Shown: positions 43,403 to 53,697, numbered from the stretch's first letter. The stretch is 64,000 nucleotides of DNA from Gelidibacter salicanalis (GCF_016469035.1 NZ_JAEHJZ010000007.1:1-64000); one strand, 5' to 3'. Numbers and translations: made by a program. The notes: a model not told the origin generated them from the letters alone.

Positions 43403-43726
43403 ATGTTTGGAGATATGATGGGCATGATGAATAAACTCAAAGAGACCCAAAAAAAAGTTGAAGAAACCAAAGCACGTTTAAATCATGTTTTGGTTGATGA
43501 ACAAAGTTCCGACGGGAAATTGAAAGTATCCTTAACTGCCAATAGAACTATAAAATCAATAACGATTGATGATGAGTTACTACAGGACAAAGAAATGCTT
43601 GAAGACTATTTAATCATGACAATGAATAAAGCTATTGAAAAAGCGACACAAGTGAATGACGCAGAATTGGCTGCTGTGGCAAAAGATGGCATGCCTAACA
43701 TTCCAGGTTTGGACATGTTTAAATAA
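43403..43726 (+). CDS. YbaB/EbfC nucleoid-associated protein
   Basis: A 107-residue DNA-binding protein of the YbaB/EbfC family. It has the long N-terminal helix ([20 protein letters not shown]), the central strands [20 protein letters not shown], and the C-terminal helix [19 protein letters not shown]. Homodimers form tweezer-like DNA binders. In many bacteria the gene lies beside dnaX/recR; here it stands between oligopeptidase B (divergent) and a glycosyltransferase (convergent). A strong terminator follows. Confidence 0.92.
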   Translation: MFGDMMGMMNKLKETQKKVEETKARLNHVLVDEQSSDGKLKVSLTANRTIKSITIDDELLQDKEMLEDYLIMTMNKAIEKATQVNDAELAAVAKDGMPNIPGLDMFK

Positions 43727-43746
43727 TCAGTCACTACGATATGAAA

Positions 43747-43788
43747 AATAGCGTTTATCCTTCTAACTAAGGATAAACGCTATTTTAT
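43747..43788. terminator. Strong bidirectional terminator
   Basis: A 16-bp perfect stem AATAGCGTTTATCCTT/AAGGATAAACGCTATT with a 6-nt loop and T/A flanks, between YbaB (plus) and the GT2 gene (minus). Confidence 0.82.
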
Positions 43789-43790
43789 TA

Positions 43791-44846
43791 TCAAGGTTTT
43801 GAAGAATTGTTTTTCAGCTTAAAAATAGGATTTAGAAGTTTAAAGAAAAAGTAAAAACTTCTTTTCGAATTTAACAACTTGCTCAAGACTTGGTACGGAA
43901 TACCGTTATAATCCTTTCCTAAAAAAGAGGTTAAAGGGTACGCTTTTATATGAGTCATTGTATTCATGCGTTCTTTAACTTCATCAAAACTCATAGTAGA
44001 TTCGATCATTCTTAACATCGAGAAAAACACAAAGGATTGCTGTCTGGCCTTTATACGTGTAATGGCTTCAGGGTTAGCGTTATTGCTTTCCAGTTTTGCT
44101 ATAATCGGCACATGAACATTTGCTGCATTATGAAGATCTCTAATTACCTTGAGATAATGTTTAGGTTCTTTGCTGGTCATGGCTGTTCCAGGAGCAAACC
44201 GATGTCTGTGGGCATCTAATTTAAGATGTGCCATACGTCTAGCCTCTAGAATAAGCTGGAGTGAAAAGATAGCATCTTCCATCCACCCGGTTTCTATAAA
44301 CCGAATATTGGAATTGACTAAAAACTCCCGATTGGTCACAAACCACCAGATTTCTCCTCTATAATTGACATTGGCCAAATACTCCTCTCCATCCACTATT
44401 GGAGAAAGCTCATCATCACCAAACGAAACCCTAAATTCTTTGCTTTTTACGAGTGTTTCAATTTTAGAAATAGAAGTAGAAAAAGACGTAGACAAAAAGG
44501 TCAATATATCCAGATCGTTAGCGTTACAAGTATCGATTAGTGTTCTTAAACTATGAGATACAAGATAATCGTCAGAATCAATAAAATAGATATACTTGCC
44601 TTTGGCACTGTCCATCCCACAGTTCCTGGCGCTACCAACGCCTCCATTCTCTTTATCTATAACTAGAATGTTAGAATTTTGATCTGCATAGCGGTGAGCT
44701 ATTTGAGAACTGCTGTCTGTTGACCCATCATTAACTAAAATAATCTCATAATCATCAGGTCCCAAGCCTTGATCAAGCAAGCTGTCTAAACATTGAGCAA
44801 TGTGTTTTTCAACATTGTACACTGGTATGATGATACTTAACTGCAT
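43791..44846 (-). CDS. GT2 family glycosyltransferase
   Basis: A 351-residue GT-A enzyme: SIIIPVYNVEKHIAQCLDSL at the N-terminus, ILVNDGSTDSS (nucleotide binding), ENGGVGSARNCGMDSAKGKY, and the metal motif FIDSDDYL near residue 92. A WMEDAIFS segment near 185 is the usual ED catalytic region. It transfers a sugar to an unknown acceptor. It is a single gene, about 160 bp from threonine aldolase on the same strand. An origin by transfer is not indicated by composition. Confidence 0.9.
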   Translation of the reverse strand: MQLSIIIPVYNVEKHIAQCLDSLLDQGLGPDDYEIILVNDGSTDSSSQIAHRYADQNSNILVIDKENGGVGSARNCGMDSAKGKYIYFIDSDDYLVSHSLRTLIDTCNANDLDILTFLSTSFSTSISKIETLVKSKEFRVSFGDDELSPIVDGEEYLANVNYRGEIWWFVTNREFLVNSNIRFIETGWMEDAIFSLQLILEARRMAHLKLDAHRHRFAPGTAMTSKEPKHYLKVIRDLHNAANVHVPIIAKLESNNANPEAITRIKARQQSFVFFSMLRMIESTMSFDEVKERMNTMTHIKAYPLTSFLGKDYNGIPYQVLSKLLNSKRSFYFFFKLLNPIFKLKNNSSKP

Positions 44847-45003
44847 GAAAAGGGTTTATAATTTAGGTGGCGAATATATTCAAAAATTTATAGTTTAATA
44901 CCTCTAATTTTAACTTAAAAAAAATAGTCTTTAACGGTTTCAATTTTAACCCTCTTCACCTTTTATTATTATAATCATTGAAATCAAGATTGATCTCCTT
45001 TAA

Positions 45004-46023
45004 TTATATGGATTCTAAAAGTGTAAGGAATTTGTCGTGCATTTCATCCGTATAATCCAGATGTGTAACGATACGAAGTTTACCACCGCCCATACTACTC
45101 AACCTGACGCCTTTCTCGGCGAAAGTATTTAGAAAGCTTGTATCATTCTTTTTATCGGTCAGCTCAAAAATAATAATATTTGTTTCAACGGGTTCTACAT
45201 TTTTAATGCTCTCTAAGCCAGCTAACACTTTTTCGATCTCTTTGGCTTTCTGATGATCATCTTTGAGTCGTTCCATATGATGGTCTAAGGCATATAATCC
45301 CGCTGCTGCCAAGTAACCTACCTGACGCATGCCCCCACCAAGAATCTTACGGATGCGTAAGGCATTTTGCATGATGTCTTCATCGCCAATCAATACAGAT
45401 CCAATAGGACATCCCAAACCTTTACTTAAACACACAGACATCGTATCAAACAATTGCCCATAATCTTGCGCTGTGTCTGGTTTTGCTACCAATGCATTCC
45501 AAATACGGGCGCCGTCCAAATGGTATCCTAACTTATGATCATTACACACGGTTCTTATTTTTTTTAATTCTTCAAAATCCCAGCAGGAGCCTCCTCCTCT
45601 ATTGGCCGTGTTTTCTACTTCCACTAGGGCAGTGAGCGGACTGTGATAAAAATCTGGCGGATTAATAGCTTCAATGACATGTTCTGCCGTAAACATGCCC
45701 CGATGGCCATTTAGTAATTTGCAAGAAATGCCACTATTAAAAGATGCACCGCCACCTTCATAATGATAAATATGCGCGTTTGAGTCGCAAATAACCTGAT
45801 CTCCAGGATTGGTATGCAATTTTAAAGCCGTTTGATTGGCCATGGTTCCAGTTGGAAAAAACAATGCTTTCGGTTTGCCAAACATATCAGCTAACCGTTC
45901 TTCCAACGCATTAACTGTTGGATCTTCCTTATACACGTCATCACCAACCTCAGCACTCATCATGGCTTCCAACATTCCTTGAGTTGGTTTGGTAACAGTA
46001 TCACTTCTTAAATCTATAATCAT
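45004..46023 (-). CDS. ltaE: Low-specificity L-threonine aldolase
   Basis: A 339-residue PLP enzyme that splits L-threonine (and allo-threonine) to glycine and acetaldehyde. Features: DLRSDTVTKPTQGMLEAMMS, AEVGDDVYKEDPTVNALEE, HLDGARIWNA (Asp interacting with the cofactor), and the PLP Lys in CLSKGLGCPIGS near residue 200. Length and order are normal. It starts 6 bp after the end of the metalloprotease gene and so is in its operon. Confidence 0.93.
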   Translation of the reverse strand: MIIDLRSDTVTKPTQGMLEAMMSAEVGDDVYKEDPTVNALEERLADMFGKPKALFFPTGTMANQTALKLHTNPGDQVICDSNAHIYHYEGGGASFNSGISCKLLNGHRGMFTAEHVIEAINPPDFYHSPLTALVEVENTANRGGGSCWDFEELKKIRTVCNDHKLGYHLDGARIWNALVAKPDTAQDYGQLFDTMSVCLSKGLGCPIGSVLIGDEDIMQNALRIRKILGGGMRQVGYLAAAGLYALDHHMERLKDDHQKAKEIEKVLAGLESIKNVEPVETNIIIFELTDKKNDTSFLNTFAEKGVRLSSMGGGKLRIVTHLDYTDEMHDKFLTLLESI

Positions 46024-46029
46024 TATTTT

Positions 46030-48444
46030 TTATTTTGAATTATAATTACAAACATCTGCTCCTATAGGCGATCCATCGGGAATACGCGGTGCGGTTTCTA
46101 ATTTAAATTTTTCAGGATGTTCGCGCAGCTCAGAAATTAATCGTCCGTATTGGGCAGCATAAATTGGTGCTACTTGCTTTTTATCATTTAAACTTCTAGA
46201 TATAGCGTCAATAGCCCCATTTGCTTGTGCCTGTACCTGAAAGGTAGCTGTATCAGAAACGGCAAGGTTCATGATATATTTTAACACATTCACATTGATG
46301 GATTGCTGTGCCTCATTTAAATAATCGTCCTTATAGCTTTTAGCAAATGTACTCTCAATGAGTTGACGAAGCACCTCGTAGAGGCCTAATTGGTTTTTAT
46401 CTAAACTTTTTTGCTGTACGAGTCGGTTGGCGCGCTGCGGACTCAACAACAGTTCCAATACCATATCACTAGCAGTTGCTGGAGCACTTAATGCATCAAA
46501 AGAAACGCCTGTCTTTCCAGAAAATGATTCGCGAGATTTCCCGTAACCAAAGGCCCTCGGTGGAAACAAAGCTAGTTTATCTTTAGGAATGGCCAAGGTT
46601 TCAGCGCTTATAGAATTCAACAATGCACGCAACGCCTCTTTTTGAAGATTTGCCTCTAAAACTCTCATAATGAGTTGGCCGTCGCCTTTAACAGCATAAT
46701 TATAGTCCAATCCGCCTATTAATTTCGACGTGGCTTCTGTTTGATATCTGTGTAAGAAATAGAGCGGCACAAATACATCTTCCAGCACAGAATACGGTTC
46801 GTAAGTGCGGATGTTGTCCTTCGAAAAGTTGGAGATGGCTCGAGCGCGTACGTTTAAAACACGTTCCAATTCCTCAGAAGCACTGCTACCGTTGTCCCAT
46901 AAATGCGCAAAAGCATGAGCACCGCCTGAAGCTCGTGCGTCTGAATCAGAAATAAAGCGCAGGCCTTTAACCTGTGCTTGCTTCAAAATCTCACGCAAAG
47001 CTTCCTGTTCATCCGTGTCCTCCTCGAATTCAGAATAACTGTAAGCCACAGTGATCTTATCCCAAATTCCAATGCCATCGGTATAGGCGTTATCTAAACT
47101 GATGGTCCCATCTTTTAAACTAATCTTAGGATGCGGATAATCCATTACCGAGGCATCCGACGTGCTACTTGCCGCAAAATTATGTGCAAACCCAAGGGTA
47201 TGCCCTATTTCGTGTGCGCTTAACTGGCGGATTCTTGACAGCGCCATTTGTAACATGGGTTCAGTATTAGCATCAGAGTTTGCAAAGGGTTGGTTTAATA
47301 CCGCCTGTGCAATCATAAAATCCTGACGGATACGCAAACTGCCCAAACTCACGTGACCTTTAATAATTTCTCCTGTTCTAGGATCAACAACGGATGCCCC
47401 GTAACTCCACCCTCTTGTAGAACGGTGCACCCACTGAATCACGTTGTAACGACAGTCCATAGGATCAGCATCATCGGGTAACATTTTAATTTGAAAAGCA
47501 TCTTTAAAACCAATCGCTTCATAAGCGTCATTCCACCATCTCCCCCCTTCCAACAATGCGGTCCGCACTGGTTCTGGTGTACCTGGATCTAAGTAATAAA
47601 TAATGGGCTCAACCGCTTCGCTCATTGGGAGTTCAGGGTTTTTCTTTTCCAATCGGTGTCTGATAGTAAACCGCTTCACAATAGGCTCTTCAATAGGTGT
47701 GGCATAGTCCATATACGATATTGAAATGGCGCCACTACGCGGATCAAAGGTCCTAGGTTTATAATTATGATCCGGAAGTTCAACAAATGAATGGTGTTGA
47801 ATAACGCTTATTAAGGACGATGTAGGCGTCACGCTTTTTATATGTCGACCTTTGGCTTCTCCGTCAAATGTTAACAGCGCTTCAAACTCTACATTTTTAG
47901 GAAATGCTTTGGTGCGCTCTAAGGACAAGGCACTTTTAGAAAGATCTAACTTATAGGTACCCTCATTTTGAGATTTCAGTCGGTCTGCCACACCATGGGC
48001 ATCCTGCATCAAAAATGGCGTCAAATCGATGACATAGTTTCCGTTAATAGTATCTTCAATCTTAAAACCAAACAAAACAGATGTTGCAAAGGCTTGCTCG
48101 ATACTTTTCTTTTCCAGTGCATTTTCTGTAATGGCCCTGAAATTCTGATTGGGCTGCACCAAAAGCAACTTATTGCCAGTTTTTATAAATTTCACAAGGC
48201 GTTCGGAGCCTAATTGTCCTCTATCTAACCCAATGTCATTAGAACCAATACCACTGGCCAAACTATTCACATATAAAAACTCATCGTCGAGATTTGCAAC
48301 CTCCAAATAAATTTTATCCTGCTGTTCTTCATAATAAAAATCAAAAAACCCTGTATAGGGTTCAACTTTTTTCTTCTTTAATACTTGTGAGAATGAAGAC
48401 GTTGCAAATAAAACGAAAACGCAAAGCAGGGTGTATTTTTTCAT
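46030..48444 (-). CDS. Exported zinc-dependent metalloprotease (DUF5117/DUF4953 type)
   Basis: An 804-residue secreted protein with signal peptide MKKYTLLCVFVLFATSSFSQ. The metzincin-type site HEIGHTLGFAHN (near residue 413) is preceded by the family core VDPRTGEIIKGHVSLGSLRI. The N-terminal region (about 30-170) corresponds to the DUF5117-like domain. In Bacteroidota these proteases are typically exported, perhaps to the outer membrane or medium; the role is uncertain. It is upstream of threonine aldolase with a 6-bp gap, an unusual partner. Confidence 0.9.
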   Translation of the reverse strand: MKKYTLLCVFVLFATSSFSQVLKKKKVEPYTGFFDFYYEEQQDKIYLEVANLDDEFLYVNSLASGIGSNDIGLDRGQLGSERLVKFIKTGNKLLLVQPNQNFRAITENALEKKSIEQAFATSVLFGFKIEDTINGNYVIDLTPFLMQDAHGVADRLKSQNEGTYKLDLSKSALSLERTKAFPKNVEFEALLTFDGEAKGRHIKSVTPTSSLISVIQHHSFVELPDHNYKPRTFDPRSGAISISYMDYATPIEEPIVKRFTIRHRLEKKNPELPMSEAVEPIIYYLDPGTPEPVRTALLEGGRWWNDAYEAIGFKDAFQIKMLPDDADPMDCRYNVIQWVHRSTRGWSYGASVVDPRTGEIIKGHVSLGSLRIRQDFMIAQAVLNQPFANSDANTEPMLQMALSRIRQLSAHEIGHTLGFAHNFAASSTSDASVMDYPHPKISLKDGTISLDNAYTDGIGIWDKITVAYSYSEFEEDTDEQEALREILKQAQVKGLRFISDSDARASGGAHAFAHLWDNGSSASEELERVLNVRARAISNFSKDNIRTYEPYSVLEDVFVPLYFLHRYQTEATSKLIGGLDYNYAVKGDGQLIMRVLEANLQKEALRALLNSISAETLAIPKDKLALFPPRAFGYGKSRESFSGKTGVSFDALSAPATASDMVLELLLSPQRANRLVQQKSLDKNQLGLYEVLRQLIESTFAKSYKDDYLNEAQQSINVNVLKYIMNLAVSDTATFQVQAQANGAIDAISRSLNDKKQVAPIYAAQYGRLISELREHPEKFKLETAPRIPDGSPIGADVCNYNSK

Positions 48445-48528
48445 AGCTGAGAATTAGCTCATAAATCTACATAAATTAACTTGAAAAATTAATCCCTAAA
48501 TTTCTTTATCTCTCCTCAGTTTTAATGA

Positions 48529-48536
48529 TATATTTG
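48529..48536 (+). promoter_or_regulatory. Candidate -7 element TATATTTG for prfB
   Basis: Matches TAnnTTTG and ends 18 bp before the prfB ATG at 48555. Confidence 0.45.
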
Positions 48537-48554
48537 TAAAAAATTCACACTATT

Positions 48555-49665
48555 ATGACTACATCTGATCAAATTAAGGGTCTTGTAGAACGCCTTGGAG
48601 CGTTGAGGAGGTATCTTTGACGTTGATGCCAAAACTATTGAGATAACAAACGAAGAAGAACAAACTTTTGATCCTAATTTCTGGAACGACTCTAAAGCTG
48701 CTGAGCTGGTGATGCGCTCCATTAGGGAGAAAAAAAGTTGGGTTCAAGATTATAATACTGCCAAAACTCTAGTTGAAGATTTGGAGGTGTTTTATGAATT
48801 CTATAAAGCCGAAGAACTTTCAGCACAAGAATTAGAGATGCATTTTAATAAAACTGTAGCCCACATTGAGAAGCTAGAGTTTAAAAATATGCTTTCTGAA
48901 GAAGGCGATAGTTTAAGTGCCGTACTTCAAATTACTGCCGGTGCTGGTGGTACAGAATCCTGTGACTGGGCAAGTATGCTTATGCGCATGTACTTGATGT
49001 ATGCAGAGAATAGCAGTTTCAAGGTTAAAGAACTGAACTATCAAGAGGGCGATGTTGCGGGGATCAAAACCGTAACCTTTGAAATTGATGGTGCTTTTGC
49101 CTTTGGTTGGTTAAAGGGTGAAAACGGCGTCCATAGATTGGTGCGGATTTCTCCATTTGACAGTAATGCCAAACGCCATACCAGTTTTGCTTCTGTATAT
49201 GTTTATCCGCTTGTGGATGATACCATTGAAATTGACATCAATCCTGCAGATATTGAAATAACCACCGCGCGCTCTAGTGGTGCTGGTGGGCAGAACGTCA
49301 ACAAAGTGGAAACCAAAGTACAGCTGACCCATAAGCCTACGGGCATTCAAATTTCCTGTTCTGAAACGCGTTCACAACACGACAACAGATCAAGAGCCAT
49401 GCAAATGCTTAAATCGCAGTTGTATGAAATTGAACTTCAAAAGCAACTGGCACAGCGTGAAGACATTGAAGCTGGAAAAATGAAGATTGAATGGGGTAGC
49501 CAGATTCGTAACTACGTGATGCATCCTTATAAATTAGTCAAGGATGTCAGAACCGGTCATGAAACTGGAAATGTAGACAATGTAATGGACGGTGAGATTG
49601 ACGAGTTCCTAAAAGCCTATTTAATGATGATGGGACAAAAGGATGAAAATCCGAATGAACTTTAA
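48555..49665 (+). CDS. prfB: Peptide chain release factor 2, with programmed +1 frameshift
   Basis: Recognises UGA and UAA stop codons and releases the peptide. Translation starts at the ATG at 48555 and reaches an in-frame TGA at 48618-48620 after 21 codons. The context AGGAGG TAT CTT TGA C is the autoregulatory frameshift site, so reading continues in +1 from 48619. The joined product is about 369 residues, normal for RF2. The GGQ loop is in [20 protein letters not shown], used for peptidyl-tRNA hydrolysis. When RF2 is low, ribosomes pause and shift; when it is high they terminate. Both segments are clearly visible; no mutation is implied. Confidence 0.96.
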
Positions 49666-49698
49666 TCTATCTTAGCGTCATCAAAATATAGAAATCGA

Positions 49699-50316
49699 AT
49701 GAAAACAATTGATACAATTATTTTTGACTTAGGAGGTGTTCTTATTGACTGGAATCCTGAATATGTTTATCTAGACGTTTTTGATGGCGATCGGGAAAAA
49801 ATGCAACAATTTTTTGATACGGTGTGCACCCACGATTGGAATGAGAACCAAGATGCAGGCCATCCATTGGCACAAGCTACTGAAGAACGCGTGGCCCTCT
49901 TTCCTGAACATGAAGACTTGATTAGAATGTTTTACGGTCGCTGGGAAGAAATGCTGGGAGAAGCCATTGAAGGTACCGTTGCCATTTTGAAAAAACTGAT
50001 AGACAACAAAGATTACAAAGTGGTGGCATTGACCAACTGGAGTCATGAAACCTTCCCTATCGCTCTTGAGAGATTCGACTTTTTACATTGGTTTGACGGC
50101 ATTTTAGTTTCTGGCGAAGAAAAAACCAGAAAACCCTTCAAAGACATTTACGAATTGACCTTGAGTCGTTTTGATATAGAAGCGAAACGTTCCGTTTTTA
50201 TAGATGATAATCTTCGAAATATCATTGCTGCCAAAGACATGGGCATCAATACCATTCTTTTTAAAAATCCAGAAAAATTGGAAGAAGAATTGAAGGCGCT
50301 CAATATTATCCTCTAA
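49699..50316 (+). CDS. HAD-IA family hydrolase
   Basis: A 205-residue haloacid dehalogenase-type hydrolase. Motif I is IIFDLGGVLIDWNPEYV (residues about 7-23, with the nucleophile Asp but a second Asp replaced by Gly), motif II LTNWS near 112, motif III Lys in GEEKTRKPFKD near 135-142, and motif IV SVFIDDNLRNI. This corresponds to the YihX-type sugar-phosphatase group, though other phosphatases are possible. It is 33 bp after prfB on the same strand. Confidence 0.88.
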   Translation: MKTIDTIIFDLGGVLIDWNPEYVYLDVFDGDREKMQQFFDTVCTHDWNENQDAGHPLAQATEERVALFPEHEDLIRMFYGRWEEMLGEAIEGTVAILKKLIDNKDYKVVALTNWSHETFPIALERFDFLHWFDGILVSGEEKTRKPFKDIYELTLSRFDIEAKRSVFIDDNLRNIIAAKDMGINTILFKNPEKLEEELKALNIIL

Positions 50317-50391
50317 AGCTTCCTCAATTATCTTCTCGTGGTTGATGCGATCATTTTGTTTAACTTTGGTCTTTCTTTAAAACCAAGAGCA

Positions 50392-50733
50392 ATGATTTCA
50401 ATTTATCACAATCCGCGTTGTAGCAAATCAAGAGAAGCTTTACAACTACTTGAAGCCAATACATCAGATTTTAAGGTTATCAAATACCTTGATGATGTAT
50501 TGACCGGAGAAGATCTAGAAAATATTATCAAGTTATTGGGTATTACACCTATCGACCTCGTTAGAAAAAACGAGGCAGTTTGGAAAGAAAACTTCAAGAA
50601 TTCAAACCTTACCGATACAGAGATTATTGCTGCTATGGCAAAACACCCCAAACTCATTGAGCGTCCAATAGTTATTAATGGCAACAAAGCCGTTATTGGT
50701 CGGCCTCCGCACAGTATCCTTGACATCCTTTAA
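50392..50733 (+). CDS. arsC: Arsenate reductase-type protein (ArsC/Spx fold)
   Basis: A 113-residue thioredoxin-fold protein. The catalytic region is YHNPRCSKSREALQLL (Cys9), with LIERPIVINGNKAVIGRPP at the C-terminus supplying the substrate Arg residues. This is the glutaredoxin-coupled arsenate reductase family. No ars operon is near, so a housekeeping reductase (YfgD-like) is equally possible. I begin at the ATG at 50392, where homology starts; an upstream in-frame GTG is unlikely. It is 75 bp behind the HAD gene. Confidence 0.85.
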   Translation: MISIYHNPRCSKSREALQLLEANTSDFKVIKYLDDVLTGEDLENIIKLLGITPIDLVRKNEAVWKENFKNSNLTDTEIIAAMAKHPKLIERPIVINGNKAVIGRPPHSILDIL

Positions 50734-50779
50734 GGGTAGCTTTAACACAACTTTAACCAAACCTCATTAAACCAAGTTC

Positions 50780-50787
50780 TATTTTTG
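50780..50787 (+). promoter_or_regulatory. Candidate -7 element TATTTTTG
   Basis: Matches TAnnTTTG and ends 27 bp before the ATG at 50815; it would drive the small secreted protein and TonB receptor. Confidence 0.45.
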
Positions 50788-50814
50788 CAATCTCACTAAC
50801 AAACCCACTTTAGT

Positions 50815-51234
50815 ATGGTTGCAAAATTAGTTAAGGTTACCCTTTTGATGCTTGTTTTAGGCGTCACTCCCGCTTATGCCCAAAGCAAAGATGCGATGGA
50901 AAAAGAGCGGGAAAAGTATATGGAAAAGCAAATGGAACAGTACAGAGATCGTGTAGATACATTTGTCAAGCTGCTCAATGTTGATGATTTTAAAGCACAA
51001 ATCATCAAACAAAAAATTGACGATTTCTACCAAAAGCGAAATCAAATCGCATTTTCTGAAAAGCATCAAGAACTTGAAAAAGAACCATTAATAGAGCAGT
51101 TAAAAATTTCACATTTTGCTGATGTCAAAGAGCTTTACACAGAAGAAACCATCGCCTCAGTCCTGCGCTTTGTAGACGATAATAAAGCTGAAATAAAAAA
51201 ATTGCAAAAAACCAAAACCAAGAAAAACAACTAA
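50815..51234 (+). CDS. Small exported helical protein upstream of TonB receptor
   Basis: A 139-residue exported protein with signal peptide (about 1-22, cleaved after AYA). The mature part is highly charged and helical (KDAMEKEREKYMEKQMEQYR, KNNKKTK-type tail), recalling Spy/CpxP-like periplasmic helical proteins but without their LTxxQ motif. It precedes the TonB receptor by 6 bp on the same strand and is surely co-transcribed with it. Function unknown. Confidence 0.75.
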   Translation: MVAKLVKVTLLMLVLGVTPAYAQSKDAMEKEREKYMEKQMEQYRDRVDTFVKLLNVDDFKAQIIKQKIDDFYQKRNQIAFSEKHQELEKEPLIEQLKISHFADVKELYTEETIASVLRFVDDNKAEIKKLQKTKTKKNN

Positions 51235-51240
51235 ACACTA

Positions 51241-53697
51241 ATGAAACTGATTTCCTACGCATTTACCCTCCTTTTTTTATTTACATCACATCTCATTTCC
51301 GCACAACAAGAGATTAGTGTGACTGGCGTTGTCATGGACAATGATGTCAATCAACCTTTAGAATATGCTACTATTGCATTTTTCAGTAAGTCAGAAAATA
51401 GAATCGTGACTGGTGGTATTACCGACCTCGATGGTAAATTCGATATTAAAGTACCCAAAGGCACCTATGATATCTCTATAGAATATATTTCCTACGGTAC
51501 TAAAAATATTCCAAATAAAACCATTAACAAGGATATCGACTTAGGTGTTATGGGCATTGCCATTGATGCGCAATCCTTAGGTGAAGTTTCTATTATTGCA
51601 GAACGCACTACTGTAGAGATCAAATTAGACAAGAAGATTTATAATGTAGGACAAGACCTTACTGTTAGAGGAGGTACTGTAAGTGATGTTTTAGACAATG
51701 TTCCTTCAGTGTCTGTAGATGTTGAAGGTAATGTCTCTTTAAGAGGAAATGATAACGTGACCATATTAATCAACGGTAAACCTTCCGGATTAGTCGGTCT
51801 TAACTCAACAGATGCATTGCGTCAATTACCAGCGGAGTCTATTGAACGTGTGGAGGTGATCACGTCTCCTTCTGCACGTTATGATGCTGAAGGAACTGCA
51901 GGTATATTAAATATTATTTTAAGAAGAAGTAAACTTCAAGGTTTTAATGGTGCCATTACTGCAAACGCTGGATATCCTGCTACCGCTGGGCTTTCTGGAA
52001 ACATTAATTATAGAACTGGCGATTTCAACTTTTTTAATACAACAGGATACAGTTATAGAGAATCTCCGGGAAAATCATTTACTGAAACACAGTATTTTAA
52101 CAGACAATTTGATGAAAATGGGAATCTTATAATTGATAATCCTGATACGTTTCTCAATGAAAATCGTGAAACAGATAGACAGGATAAAAACTTCACAACC
52201 AATATAGGATTGGAATGGTACATTACAGATTCAGCTTCTTTAACAACATCAGTTGTTTATAGAAATAGTGATGAAGAAAATAGTACCTCCAACTTTATTA
52301 AGGAATTCAACGCAGCTGGCGATATATTGAATGAATCCACACGATTTGATCCGGAATTTGAAGACGATAAAACCATCCAATATTCGGTAAACTATGATAA
52401 ACAGTTTGGTGGCAATAGTCAGCACAAGCTTACTTTTGACTTTCAATACGAAACTAGCGATGAAAACGAACGCTCTATAATATCTCAAGATGGTGATGCT
52501 GCTGAACGCGTCAAAACACTACAGTCTCAAGATGAAATATTACTGCAATCAGATTACGTGTTACCCCTTGGAGAAAACAGTCAATTTGAACTGGGCTATC
52601 GTGGTAATTTTAATGAATTGGACACAGACTACAGTTTAGAATTTAATGATGACGGTGAGTTTGTTTTGGACACAGACGTGAGTAACAACCTGATATATAG
52701 AGAATACGTAAATTCTGTTTACTCTCAATTTGGCAGTAAAATAAAAAGTAAATTTTCTTATTTGTTAGGCCTTCGTATGGAATCGACCAGATTAACCATT
52801 GATCAGTTAACCAGTAACGATTTTCAAAGAAAAAATTATTTAGATGTATTTCCTACAGTTAATTTAGGTTATGAAATTAATGAAAATCAAAGTTTACAGT
52901 TAGGCTACAACCGCAGAATCAGTAGACCAAGATCCCGATTTATCAATCCATTCCCTTCCAGAAGTAGTGCAACAAACCTTTTTCAAGGTAACCCAGACCT
53001 TAACCCTAGTTATTCCAATAAAGTGGATTTAGGGTATTTAAATAAATTTGGGAAATTAACCTTAAACAGCTCCCTGTACTATCAGCGCGCTACAGATGTT
53101 TTCACTTTTATTTCAGAAGATACTGGTGAGGTTGCCATGATCAACGGAACAGAATTTCCCATTATACGTCGTACACCAATAAATCTTGCTACTAATGACC
53201 GTTTTGGTTTTGAGTTTACACTGACTTACAGACCATCGAAAGATTGGAATATTAATGGTAACTTCAATTTATTTCAATCTAATACTGAAGGGTTTTATAA
53301 CGGATTTGATTATGGTGCAGAGAACTTAAGCTGGTTTGCAAGGTTGAACAATAAATATACACTTCCTGGTAATGTTGATTGGCAAACACGTATTTTTTAT
53401 ATGGGACCAAGTGAAGATGCTCAAAATAAAAGAAAAGGGATGTTCTCTACAGATATGGCATTCAGCAAAGATTTATTTGACGACCGTGCTTCTATAGCAT
53501 TTAATGTCAGCGATTTATTTAATACTAGAAAACGTAGTATGGAATCTTTTACCCCAACATTCAATAGTAATGCAGAATTTCAGTGGAGACAGCGCAGTTA
53601 TAATATTTCTTTTACCTACCGTTTCAATCAACAAAAGAAACAGCAGCGCAATAATGAACGCAACAATGGTGGAGATGACATGGATTTTGAAGGATAA
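51241..53697 (+). CDS. TonB-dependent receptor-like outer-membrane barrel protein
   Basis: An 818-residue outer-membrane protein with signal peptide (about 1-22), CarboxypepD_reg-like domain (about 25-110, GVVMDNDVNQPLEYATIAFF), plug (about 125-230, GNVSLRGNDNVTILINGKPS), and C-terminal barrel of the OMP_b-brl_3 type rich in Tyr/Asn (LSWFARLNNKYTLPGNVDWQ near the end). The low-complexity C-terminus is QQKKQQRNNERNNGGDD. This subgroup in Bacteroidota often lacks a defined substrate. No SusD or lipoprotein partner is adjacent. Confidence 0.88.
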   Translation: MKLISYAFTLLFLFTSHLISAQQEISVTGVVMDNDVNQPLEYATIAFFSKSENRIVTGGITDLDGKFDIKVPKGTYDISIEYISYGTKNIPNKTINKDIDLGVMGIAIDAQSLGEVSIIAERTTVEIKLDKKIYNVGQDLTVRGGTVSDVLDNVPSVSVDVEGNVSLRGNDNVTILINGKPSGLVGLNSTDALRQLPAESIERVEVITSPSARYDAEGTAGILNIILRRSKLQGFNGAITANAGYPATAGLSGNINYRTGDFNFFNTTGYSYRESPGKSFTETQYFNRQFDENGNLIIDNPDTFLNENRETDRQDKNFTTNIGLEWYITDSASLTTSVVYRNSDEENSTSNFIKEFNAAGDILNESTRFDPEFEDDKTIQYSVNYDKQFGGNSQHKLTFDFQYETSDENERSIISQDGDAAERVKTLQSQDEILLQSDYVLPLGENSQFELGYRGNFNELDTDYSLEFNDDGEFVLDTDVSNNLIYREYVNSVYSQFGSKIKSKFSYLLGLRMESTRLTIDQLTSNDFQRKNYLDVFPTVNLGYEINENQSLQLGYNRRISRPRSRFINPFPSRSSATNLFQGNPDLNPSYSNKVDLGYLNKFGKLTLNSSLYYQRATDVFTFISEDTGEVAMINGTEFPIIRRTPINLATNDRFGFEFTLTYRPSKDWNINGNFNLFQSNTEGFYNGFDYGAENLSWFARLNNKYTLPGNVDWQTRIFYMGPSEDAQNKRKGMFSTDMAFSKDLFDDRASIAFNVSDLFNTRKRSMESFTPTFNSNAEFQWRQRSYNISFTYRFNQQKKQQRNNERNNGGDDMDFEG

